Positions 1 through 6,053 of a stretch of DNA of 34,831 nucleotides are shown here, in pieces (position 1 is the first letter of the stretch; each line of letters opens with the position of its first letter). Under the pieces are notes generated by a model. That model was not told where the DNA came from, made no database searches, and saw only the letters and a program-made list of their open reading frames with translations. Made by a program: the position numbers and the translations under genes. This DNA comes from Natronomonas sp. CBA1123 (GTDB lineage Archaea > Halobacteriota > Halobacteria > Halobacteriales > Haloarculaceae): assembly GCF_009741925.1 (NCBI RefSeq), contig NZ_WPCC01000033.1, positions 1 to 34,831 of the forward strand, in the 5' to 3' direction.

Positions 1-373
1 GGGGGTCGCTGCGCGCGCGTTCGGCGAGTGCGTCGTCGTGAAACGCCGCCGCGTCGCTAAATCGACCTGCGGCGACCAACAGTCCCGCGGCACCGTCCTC
101 GTAGGTTCGTTCGAAGCCGGCCGACCGCGTTCGCACCGACTCGACGTCCCGGTCGCGGAGGGCCTCGATTGCCGTTGCTCGACAGGCTGGGACCGCGTCG
201 AGGCGCCCGTCGCCGGAACAGGCCGACCCGTCGAGGAGAAGTCGGTCACCCTCGAAGGTCGCTTCACACCGACAGTCGGCGTCGGTCGACAGGAGTTCCT
301 CGAACACGAGGGGTCTGGGCCCGGCTTCGCTTTTGAACCCTCGCCCGTCGAACCCGGACGACCGCCGTCCCAC
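1..373 (-). CDS. Probable type II/IV secretion-system ATPase (GspE/VirB11-like), N-terminal part, runs off the window
   Basis: On the minus strand an open frame runs without a stop to base 1. It reads as an acidic haloarchaeal protein with a Cys-Arg-Cys motif near its start, a further Cys-Ser-Gly-Asp-Gly stretch, and a segment containing AAGLLVAAGRF. In my recollection of haloarchaeal genomes, this kind of N-terminus belongs to the large GspE-type ATPases that follow a coiled-coil gene and a small membrane-protein gene, as here. The Walker motifs would lie outside the window, so the ATPase identity is inference. The start is uncertain: a GTG at 373-371 gives a long overlap (110 bases) with the upstream gene, and a GTG at 307-305 is an alternative. 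Confidence 0.5.
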   Translation of the reverse strand, partial: MGRRSSGFDGRGFKSEAGPRPLVFEELLSTDADCRCEATFEGDRLLLDGSACSGDGRLDAVPACRATAIEALRDRDVESVRTRSAGFERTYEDGAAGLLVAAGRFSDAAAFHDDALAERARSDP

Positions 374-755
374 CGGTCGAAACCAACGACAGTCTGAGCG
401 GGGTCCGGCCCGTGAGGACGAGCGGCGTCTCGACGCGAATCGGCACCGCGTTTTCGACCGTCCGGTTTCGACCGGTCCGTGGCACCCACACGAGACGGTC
501 GTTTGCGACGACGAGTCGGCCACCGTCGGTGAGCGTCGGGTCGGGCGGGTCGACGACGACGGTGGTGCCGGCAGGTTCGCGGCCGGCTTCGAGGGCGGCG
601 TTGCCGTCGGCGAGGGAATCCGCCTCGCGGGCCAGCGACGACAGTTCGTCGGTCGCGAGTTCGCCGTTGCGGTCGCGTTCGACCCGCTCGGCGACGGGGA
701 GGCTCACGCCGAAGAGTGCGGTCGCCACCACCACCGCCAACACGACGCGAATCAC
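264..755 (-). CDS. Small membrane-anchored haloarchaeal protein (DUF7311-like)
   Basis: This protein of about 163 residues begins with one hydrophobic segment (IRVVLAVVVATALFG), a signal anchor or signal peptide, followed by a soluble domain rich in beta-strand patterns. The GTG start at 755-753 overlaps the stop of the upstream coiled-coil gene as GTGA; a GTG at 761 is the alternative. It lies between the coiled-coil gene and the probable secretion ATPase, so I infer a role in the same secretion or pilus machine. The last 30 or so residues are strongly basic, unlike the rest, and lie over the next gene in another frame. The true C-terminus may therefore be nearer base 340, or a small indel may be present. 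The family name is from memory; no catalytic motif is visible. Confidence 0.6.
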   Translation of the reverse strand: MIRVVLAVVVATALFGVSLPVAERVERDRNGELATDELSSLAREADSLADGNAALEAGREPAGTTVVVDPPDPTLTDGGRLVVANDRLVWVPRTGRNRTVENAVPIRVETPLVLTGRTPLRLSLVSTGGTAVVRVRRARVQKRSRAQTPRVRGTPVDRRRLSV

Positions 756-1117
756 GGCCACTTCCGAAGCCGGTCGAACGGACCATCCGAGGCGTCGTCA
801 GCGTCGGTGTGCTCGGTATCTCCGGGGCAATTCGGTGGATTCTCGCCGACGGTGTCGCCACCGACGTGACACTCGAGGGCCGTGGCTTTCCGCAACGCGA
901 GGTCTGCACGCTGTTCGATGTCGTCGTTGACCGCCCGGACGGAACCGACGTAGCCGCGCAACGCCTGGACGGCCGCTTCCAGTTCGACGACTCTGCCTTC
1001 GAGGTCGTCGAGTCGGTCGGCGTACTCGAGGGGTTCGTCCGTCGCGAGCGCGCGCTCGACCGCCGCGAGTCGCCGCTCGACGGATTCGCGGTCGTGCTCG
1101 GTGTCGTTCGGAGCCAT
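752..1117 (-). CDS. Coiled-coil protein (DUF7310-like), first gene of a secretion-associated operon
   Basis: A 121-residue, highly acidic protein. Residues about 10-70 form a heptad-rich coiled coil (many Glu/Leu/Val positions, e.g. VERRLAAVERAL), followed by a Cys-containing stretch and a charged tail. There is no signal peptide or membrane segment. Its stop overlaps the start of the membrane-anchored gene downstream, so the two are translationally coupled and precede the probable secretion ATPase. A weak TATA-like element (TTCAAAT, minus strand, near 1140-1147) lies about 27 bases before the ATG, consistent with a leaderless transcript. Similar coiled-coil genes precede GspE-like genes in haloarchaea as far as I recall; the molecular role is unknown. 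Confidence 0.65.
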   Translation of the reverse strand: MAPNDTEHDRESVERRLAAVERALATDEPLEYADRLDDLEGRVVELEAAVQALRGYVGSVRAVNDDIEQRADLALRKATALECHVGGDTVGENPPNCPGDTEHTDADDASDGPFDRLRKWP

Positions 1118-1392
1118 GCGGACGGCTTGCCTCGTGCTGGAATTTGAACGTTCGGACGAAACGAACTGAAAAGCGAGCGACGACAGCTGTGTTGTTTGTC
1201 GTATTCAATACCACCGAACCCCCTTTGAACACCAGTCTGCGGTTCGAGTGGAACTCGAGCACTCGTTCGAGCGCACTCGCGAGACGGGATGCGGCGTTCA
1301 AAGCGGCCGTTATGCTCCGAATGCGCATGCAAGCGATTCGGCGCGAAAACGTACTCATAAGTTATGGATGGTTGCGGGGGAGTTACCCGAAT

Positions 1393-1407
1393 ATAGTATT
1401 GTACTAT
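1393..1407. promoter_or_regulatory. Perfect 6-3-6 inverted repeat upstream of the TauE operon promoter
   Basis: ATAGTA-TTG-TACTAT is an exact palindrome. It sits just upstream of a BRE-like purine run (CCCAAAACC, 1411-1419) and a TATA-like element (1420-1428). The position and symmetry suggest a binding site for a dimeric regulator of the transporter operon. No regulator gene lies next to it. Confidence 0.45.
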
Positions 1408-1410
1408 CAT

Positions 1411-1428
1411 CCCAAAACCGTTATTACA
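1411..1428 (+). promoter_or_regulatory. Candidate BRE/TATA promoter of the TauE operon
   Basis: A BRE-like CCCAAAACC is followed by GTTATTACA. Initiation about 27 bases after the TATA centre would fall near 1451, leaving a leader of about 48 bases before the ATG at 1499. Confidence 0.4.
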
Positions 1429-1498
1429 CTCAAGGGATTACGCTCAAGTGAGCAGAAATGTACCAGGTGCGAACTACCGCGAAAGGGTTACAAGAACG

Positions 1499-1660
1499 AT
1501 GGCAGGACTAGAAGTTCCGACGTGGGACCCCGAGGCAGCGATACTCATCGGTGCCGTGCTGCTGGAGGCGGTCCTCCTGTACGTCGGTTACGGTGGACTC
1601 GAGAAACTGATTGGCCCGCGTCTGATGAAGGCCCTCATCGGGGGTGAGAACAATGCTTGA
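1499..1660 (+). CDS. Small single-pass membrane protein upstream of TauE (DUF7512-like)
   Basis: A 53-residue protein with one hydrophobic helix (about residues 13-30, AILIGAVLLEAVLLYVGYG) and a short basic/polar tail. I chose the ATG at 1499 over an in-frame GTG at 1448, because the extra 17 residues are not hydrophobic or acidic and a purine-rich GAAAGGG lies ahead of the ATG. Its stop overlaps the start of the TauE gene by 8 bases, so the two are coupled. Small proteins of this type are regularly found ahead of TauE/SafE genes in haloarchaea, so a role as an accessory subunit of the exporter is likely but not shown. Confidence 0.7.
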   Translation: MAGLEVPTWDPEAAILIGAVLLEAVLLYVGYGGLEKLIGPRLMKALIGGENNA

Positions 1661-2720
1661 TATGGTGTTCAACACCCTCTCCGGGACGCTCAGTGCCTCG
1701 CCCGAACTGCTGGCGCTGTTCGTCGGCTTCGGGTTAGTCGTCGGTATCCTGTTCGGCTTCTTCGGCATGGGCGGGTCGTTCCTCGTCACGCCGGCGCTGT
1801 TGATGATGGGCTATCCGGCCCGCGTCGCCGTCGGGAGCGGGATGGCGTTCGTCTTCGGGACGGCCGTCATCGCGACGCTGAAACACCACGACCTCGGTCA
1901 GGTCGACTACAAACTCGGCGGTATCATGATTGCCGGGACGACCCTCGGCATCGAGGTCGGCCGCGCGAGCGTGTTCTATCTGGAGGAGATGGGACTCGCT
2001 GGCGGTATCATCAGCGTCGTCTACGTCCTGCTGTTGGGCGCGGTCGGCCTGATGGTCACTCGCGACGCCCTGAAGAGTGACGGCGGCGGCAGTGGTGGCG
2101 GTCACCACGACGAAGCCGACAAGGACCTCAGCGAGTACGAGATTCCCGACATCGCGAAGACGATTCAGGAGACCGTTCGGATTCCCCCGATGGTGAACCT
2201 GCGCGGTGACGTCACTGTCTCCCTGTGGGTCATCATGGCCGTCGCCTTCGTGACCGGCCTGCTGTCGGGCTTCCTCGGCGTCGGCGGTGGCTTCATCCGG
2301 ATGCCCGCGATGATTTACGCCATCGGCGCGCCGGTGCCCGTCGCCGTCGGGACCGACCTCTTCGAAATCGTCTTCTCGGGCGGTATCGGGAGCTACCTGT
2401 ACGGACAGGGCGGCGGCGTCGACCTCGGTATCGTCGTCCCGCTGCTGTTCGGTAGCGCCCTCGGCGCCCGAATCGGGTCGGCGGCCACCAGCGTCGTCGA
2501 TTCGGACGGTATCAAGATTTACTTCGGTGGGATGCTGCTCGCCGGTGCCGTCGCAGTCGGCGTCGGTGAGGTCGGCTCCTACCTCGGAATCGAAATCCTC
2601 GAAACCATCGGTCTGGTGTTGGTCCTCGGCGCGGCCGTCGTCGTCGCCGCCGCGGTCGTCTACACCAGCCTCCGGTCGCTTCGGTCGACCCGCAGCCAGC
2701 AGACGCCAGCGGCCGACTGA
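1653..2720 (+). CDS. TauE/SafE-family anion exporter (probable sulfite/organosulfonate exporter)
   Basis: A 355-residue multi-pass membrane protein made of two homologous halves. Each begins with the family's glycine-rich signature: GFFGMGGSFLVTPALL near residue 30 and GFLGVGGGFIRMPAM near residue 205. The halves are joined by a hydrophilic Gly/His/Asp loop (about residues 147-180) on one side of the membrane. About eight transmembrane helices can be read. TauE/SafE proteins export sulfite, sulfoacetate or related anions; the substrate here is not determined. The ATG at 1653 is preferred over a GTG at 1644 because it gives a short 8-base overlap with the preceding gene. No sulfur-metabolism gene lies next to it in the window. 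Confidence 0.85.
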   Translation: MLDMVFNTLSGTLSASPELLALFVGFGLVVGILFGFFGMGGSFLVTPALLMMGYPARVAVGSGMAFVFGTAVIATLKHHDLGQVDYKLGGIMIAGTTLGIEVGRASVFYLEEMGLAGGIISVVYVLLLGAVGLMVTRDALKSDGGGSGGGHHDEADKDLSEYEIPDIAKTIQETVRIPPMVNLRGDVTVSLWVIMAVAFVTGLLSGFLGVGGGFIRMPAMIYAIGAPVPVAVGTDLFEIVFSGGIGSYLYGQGGGVDLGIVVPLLFGSALGARIGSAATSVVDSDGIKIYFGGMLLAGAVAVGVGEVGSYLGIEILETIGLVLVLGAAVVVAAAVVYTSLRSLRSTRSQQTPAAD

Positions 2721-2751
2721 GGCTGTTCGGACGTTTCAACACCCGTCGCTG

Positions 2752-2773
2752 TTTTCGGTTTTTCCGCTATTTT
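2752..2773 (+). terminator. T-rich terminator after the TauE operon
   Basis: Three T tracts (TTTT, TTTTT, TTTT) within 22 bases follow the stop by about 30 bases, between two convergent genes. Archaeal intrinsic terminators are T-rich tracts of this kind. Confidence 0.5.
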
Positions 2774-2797
2774 ACCGGCCGTGAGTCGCTGACGTAG

Positions 2798-3430
2798 CTA
2801 CGGAGCCGTCGCCGCGAGGCCGACGAACGAGCCCTCGCCGCGGCCCGACTCGACGCGGTCCGGTTCCGTCATCTCCTCGGGCATCCGGAACACCGTCTGA
2901 ACGGATTCGAACGACCCGAAGCCGGCCGACTCCATCGCTTCGAGGAGTTCGTCCGTCGAGACGAACGTCGCGTCTCGATAGAAGGGATTGTTCGCTTTCT
3001 TGGCCTCGTACCGTTCGCCGAGCGGACTCTCGCGGTCGACGTACCCGACGACGAGTCGGCCGCCGGGAGCGAGCACGCGGCGTGCCTCCCGTAGCGTCTC
3101 GGCGATGTCGTCGACGAAGCAAATCGTCGTCACGACGAGTGCGGTGTCGAACAGTCCCGAACGGAACGGGAGCGCCTCCGCGACACCCCCGACGACCTCG
3201 ATGCCGCGCTCGGCGGCGCGTTCGAGCATCCCGGTCGAGGGGTCGACCCCCACCTCGATTCCGAGCGGCGCCGCAAAACGGCCGGTTCCGACACCGATTT
3301 CGACTCCACGACCCGGGTCGCCGACGAGTCGCTCTAGAGCCGCCAGTTCGGAACGATAGGCGTGTTCGTACTCCTGAAACCACTCGTCGTACCGGTCGGT
3401 GTGCTCCTCGAACGGGTCGGTCACGGGCAT
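2798..3430 (-). CDS. Class I SAM-dependent methyltransferase
   Basis: A 210-residue soluble protein. It has the Rossmann-type SAM-binding motif I (VEIGVGTGRFAAPL, about residues 42-55), the acidic residue after the second strand (GVDPSTGML), a post-I region (AEALPFRSGLFDTALVV) and a motif around LREARRVLAPGGRLVVGYVD. This is the UbiE/Methyltransf_11 type of fold, which methylates small molecules; the substrate cannot be read from the sequence. The ATG at 3430 follows a weak TATA-like GGTAAG at the right distance. It is convergent with the TauE operon and separated by about 100 bases from the aminotransferase gene, which is on the same strand upstream. Confidence 0.85.
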   Translation of the reverse strand: MPVTDPFEEHTDRYDEWFQEYEHAYRSELAALERLVGDPGRGVEIGVGTGRFAAPLGIEVGVDPSTGMLERAAERGIEVVGGVAEALPFRSGLFDTALVVTTICFVDDIAETLREARRVLAPGGRLVVGYVDRESPLGERYEAKKANNPFYRDATFVSTDELLEAMESAGFGSFESVQTVFRMPEEMTEPDRVESGRGEGSFVGLAATAP

Positions 3431-3531
3431 GGTCGGAGTTCGGCCCGTCTCCTCTTACCAGTACGGGAGAATCCCACGAGAGAAGAACCGTCCGGATAGC
3501 GAACGAGGAAGCGACCAGTCGAAAAGCGTGT

Positions 3532-4664
3532 TCAGAAGTCCAACGTCTCGACCAGCCGGTCGATCTCGTCGGCAGTGTTGAACGCGTGGACGGAGACGCG
3601 AATCGCCTCCTCGCCCGGCAGCGCCCGGACGACGATAGACCGGTCGGCGAGCCGTTCGACCGTCGCCTCGGCGTCGTCGACGGCGATGGGGACGAGTCCC
3701 GACTCGTAGGACCGCGGCCCGAGCAGACGGTCCTCCGGAACGTCCGCTTTCAGGTGGTCGGTGAGCCGTTCGATGCGCGAGGACACCGTCGAGAGGCCGA
3801 TATCCTCGAAGACGCCGATAGCCTCCTGTAAAGCGACGTGAGCCGCGGGATTCGTCGTCCCGATTTCGAACCGGCGTGCACCCGCTTCGTACTCGAAGGG
3901 TGTGGCACCCGAGTCTGTCACGCTCCGGTAGCCGATTGCGGTCGGCTCCAGACGCTCCGCGAGGTCCGAGCGGACGTAGAGGAAGCCGGCGCCCCAGAGG
4001 CCGAGCAGCCACTTGTGGCCGGCCGCCGCCACGGCGTCGGCGCCCCACTCGCGGACATCCACGGGCATCTGTCCGGGTGCCTGTACGGCGTCGACCAACA
4101 CGAGCGCGTCGTGTCGGTGGGCGATGTCGGTCAACTCCGCGACCGGCAGTTTCGTGCCCCGTGTCCAGGAGACGGCGCTGAGACACACCAGTTTCGCGTC
4201 CTCGACGGCCGCCTCGAACGCCGCTCGGTCGAGCGTCCGCCCTCGCTCTCGACGACGCGGACCTCCACGCCGTCGCGTTCGAGTCGCTCCCACGGCAGAA
4301 CGCCGGCGGGGTGTTCCAAGTCCGTCCGGACGACCACGTCGCCGGGGGTCCAATCGAGGGCGCCGGCGAAGCGGTTGATGCCGTCGGTCGTGCTCTCGGT
4401 GAGCGCGATTTCGTCGGGGTGGGCGCCGAGAAACGAGGCGACCGTCTCGCGGACTTCGTCGTAGGTGTCGAACGCCAGCGGGTAGGGGTCGCCGGACGCG
4501 TGGGCGTCGTACTCGTGGCGCTCGGTGTAGGATTCCGCGGCCTCGACGACGTAACGCGGACTCGGCCCGCTGGCGCCGGTGTTGAAGTAGGCGGTCGATT
4601 CGAGCGCGGGGATGTCCGCACGGAGTTCCAGCGGGGTCAAACGCTCGTCCAGACGGGAACTCAC
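3532..4664 (-). pseudogene. PLP-dependent aminotransferase class V (cysteine desulfurase-like fold), single frameshift
   Basis: Two adjacent frames together make a full class V aminotransferase of about 377 residues. The N-terminal part (4664 to about 4245) contains FNTGASGPSPRYVV and LTESTTDGINRFAGAL. The C-terminal part (about 4235 to 3532) contains VDAVQAPGQMPVDV and the PLP-lysine motif AAGHKWLLGLWGAG. The frames switch within about 4235-4246 (GAGGGCGGACGC on the minus strand), where one missing base explains the break. Everything on either side looks intact, so a sequencing error is as likely as a real mutation. The start taken is GTG 4664-4662. The family covers desulfurases, kynureninases and isopenicillin-N epimerase-like enzymes, and the substrate is open. 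Confidence 0.8.
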
Positions 4665-4729
4665 GCGAGGCCGCCTCCTCGGTGGACCCGGCACTCGCGG
4701 TCGGTTCGCTCGGTCGCTGAATCGGTCAT
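4661..4729 (-). other. 22-codon leaderless mini-ORF overlapping the aminotransferase start
   Basis: An ATG at 4729-4727 starts 22 codons whose TGA overlaps the GTG start of the aminotransferase (GTGA). A TATA-like CTTTACC (4759-4753, minus strand) is centred about 27 bases before this ATG, so the transcript would begin at the mini-ORF. It could be a coupled leader peptide, or the real N-terminus of the aminotransferase separated by another small indel. Confidence 0.35.
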
Positions 4730-4752
4730 AGTTTCGAATAGGCCGCCTCGCG

Positions 4753-4759
4753 GGTAAAG
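4753..4759 (-). promoter_or_regulatory. Candidate TATA box for the aminotransferase transcript
   Basis: CTTTACC on the minus strand, about 27 bases before the ATG of the mini-ORF at 4729. Confidence 0.35.
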
Positions 4760-4856
4760 TCTTGTGTGTGTTGTGAAATACAAGCAATTTCGCTTTTGCG
4801 TCCACGTCCACGCACCCGGGACGACGACGGCAGGCCTCAGCGACGACCTACGGCCG

Positions 4857-5228
4857 TCAGGAGTCCCGTTGGAGATTCTCGCGTCGCGTTTCGTACTCTT
4901 CCTCGGTGAGGTCGCCGCGTGCGTACGCGAGTCGGAGTTCCTCGAGCGCCGCGTCACCGTCGCCGTCCGACCCCGTCATCGCCCGGTAGAGGAAGTAACC
5001 CCCGGCGACGATGGCCGCGAGGAACAGGAGTCGGAAGAGGAGTCCCGCGAGAACGACCCAACCGGAGACCGTTCCGTCGCCCCACATTCCGTGGCCCCAC
5101 GTCCCGCCCATCATCGAGCCGTATCCCATCATTCCGAACCCCATGAACAGGGCGGGGAGTACGACGAGTGCGCCGACCACGACGAGCAGTATCGCGAGGA
5201 GTCGACTGTCGTCGGTGTTGGTTGTCAT
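4857..5228 (-). CDS. Membrane protein with C-terminal SHOCT domain
   Basis: A 123-residue protein. It has two hydrophobic segments (about residues 9-32, LLAILLVVVGALVVLPALF, and about 57-80, VVLAGLLFRLLFLAAIVAGG) separated by a Gly/Met/His/Trp-rich loop containing MMGYGSMMGG and GHGMWGDG. The last 30 residues form a SHOCT domain (ALEELRLAYARGDLTEEEYE), a short helical oligomerisation module often found at the C-terminus of prokaryotic membrane proteins. The Met/His-rich loop could bind a metal such as copper, but that is speculation. An upstream in-frame ATG at 5261 is possible; I prefer 5228 because the extra residues add nothing recognisable. No functional partner is adjacent. Confidence 0.8.
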   Translation of the reverse strand: MTTNTDDSRLLAILLVVVGALVVLPALFMGFGMMGYGSMMGGTWGHGMWGDGTVSGWVVLAGLLFRLLFLAAIVAGGYFLYRAMTGSDGDGDAALEELRLAYARGDLTEEEYETRRENLQRDS

Positions 5229-5417
5229 AACGTTTTGGTATACGTCCCCTGCATTCAACACAGTTCCTGCTCAGAAACCATCGAATATCGTGGTGTTAGT
5301 CTCGAATAAGAAAGCGAGATGGAGAAACACACCGTGTATCAAAACCGGTTCATCTCGATGCGGTCGCTGTCCGGGGAATCCGCGACCGCCGCTCGGGGAG
5401 TACGGTCCGTCCACACG

Positions 5418-5423
5418 TTTACT
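5418..5423 (+). promoter_or_regulatory. TATA-like element of the GNAT gene
   Basis: TTTACT, centred about 31 bases before the ATG at 5452, implies a leader of no more than about five bases. Confidence 0.4.
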
Positions 5424-5451
5424 GTAACCCCCGTCGTAGTGGTGGGCATCG

Positions 5452-6000
5452 ATGTATGGGGGTCACTTCCCGGAGTTGGGGACCGAGGCGGGGACCCAGC
5501 CGCCGCCGCTGTCGTTTCGGGACGCGAAGGGCCGCGACATCGAGGTCCGGGCCTACGGTGACGGCCCGGTCGACTCGGAGTACGACGCCCTCCTTGCGAT
5601 GTATCACGACTTCGATTCGGCACACCGCTCGCTCGGGATTCCGCCGGTTCGCGAGACGCGACTGCAGGAGTGGCTGGACGTGATGGTGTCCGATTACTGC
5701 GTGCTGGCGTGGCACGACGACCGCGCCGTCGGACAGGCCGTCCTCATCGAGGAAGAGCCCGGACGCTGTGAGTTGGCCATCTTCCTCCATCAGGACTACC
5801 ACAGCGCGGGCATCGGCACTCGGCTACTGGAAGCCACGCTGAGTTACGGGCGGGAACACGGCGTCGAGTACGTCTGGCTCCTCGTCGAACGGGAGAACCG
5901 CCGTGCGGTCAACCTCTACAACGACGTGGGGTTTTCGGTCGTCGAGACGACCAACTACGACATCACGATGGCGCTGACGCTGGCCGATTTCGGGCGGTGA
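5452..6000 (+). CDS. GNAT-family N-acetyltransferase
   Basis: A 182-residue soluble protein. An N-terminal 30-residue extension precedes a GNAT core with motif B-like strand VGQAVLIEEE, the acetyl-CoA pyrophosphate-binding loop LHQDYHSAGIGTRLLEATL (Q/R-x-x-G-x-G/A pattern, about residues 112-130) and the C-terminal VERENRRAVNLYNDVGF motif typical of the fold. It transfers an acetyl group from acetyl-CoA to an amine; the acceptor (protein, amino acid or small molecule) is unknown. The start at 5452 fits the TATA spacing. It is followed by the Bat-type regulator on the same strand with a 53-base gap and may or may not be cotranscribed. Confidence 0.85.
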   Translation: MYGGHFPELGTEAGTQPPPLSFRDAKGRDIEVRAYGDGPVDSEYDALLAMYHDFDSAHRSLGIPPVRETRLQEWLDVMVSDYCVLAWHDDRAVGQAVLIEEEPGRCELAIFLHQDYHSAGIGTRLLEATLSYGREHGVEYVWLLVERENRRAVNLYNDVGFSVVETTNYDITMALTLADFGR

Positions 6001-6053
6001 CCCCCGGACCCGCGGCGGTGTGTTGAAACGTCCGGGCCGTCTACCGGCGAGCA

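Larger units (their letters stand above)
1118..1498. other. 381-base divergent intergenic region
   Basis: This separates the minus-strand secretion operon from the plus-strand TauE operon. Codon-like composition is lost after about 1190 and the sequence becomes AT-richer towards 1380-1450. It holds the candidate promoter and inverted repeat listed separately. The open frames that cross it lack the acidic composition of the genes here and I do not regard them as genes. Confidence 0.6.

Noticed and set aside
1144-1647. Open frame across the divergent spacer before TauE
   Set aside because: Basic, low-complexity translation that overlaps the small membrane-protein gene in another frame; no start context or motif.
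5319-5561. Open frame starting MEKHTVYQNRF ahead of the GNAT gene
   Set aside because: It overlaps the GNAT start in another frame, and its second half is a shadow of that gene.
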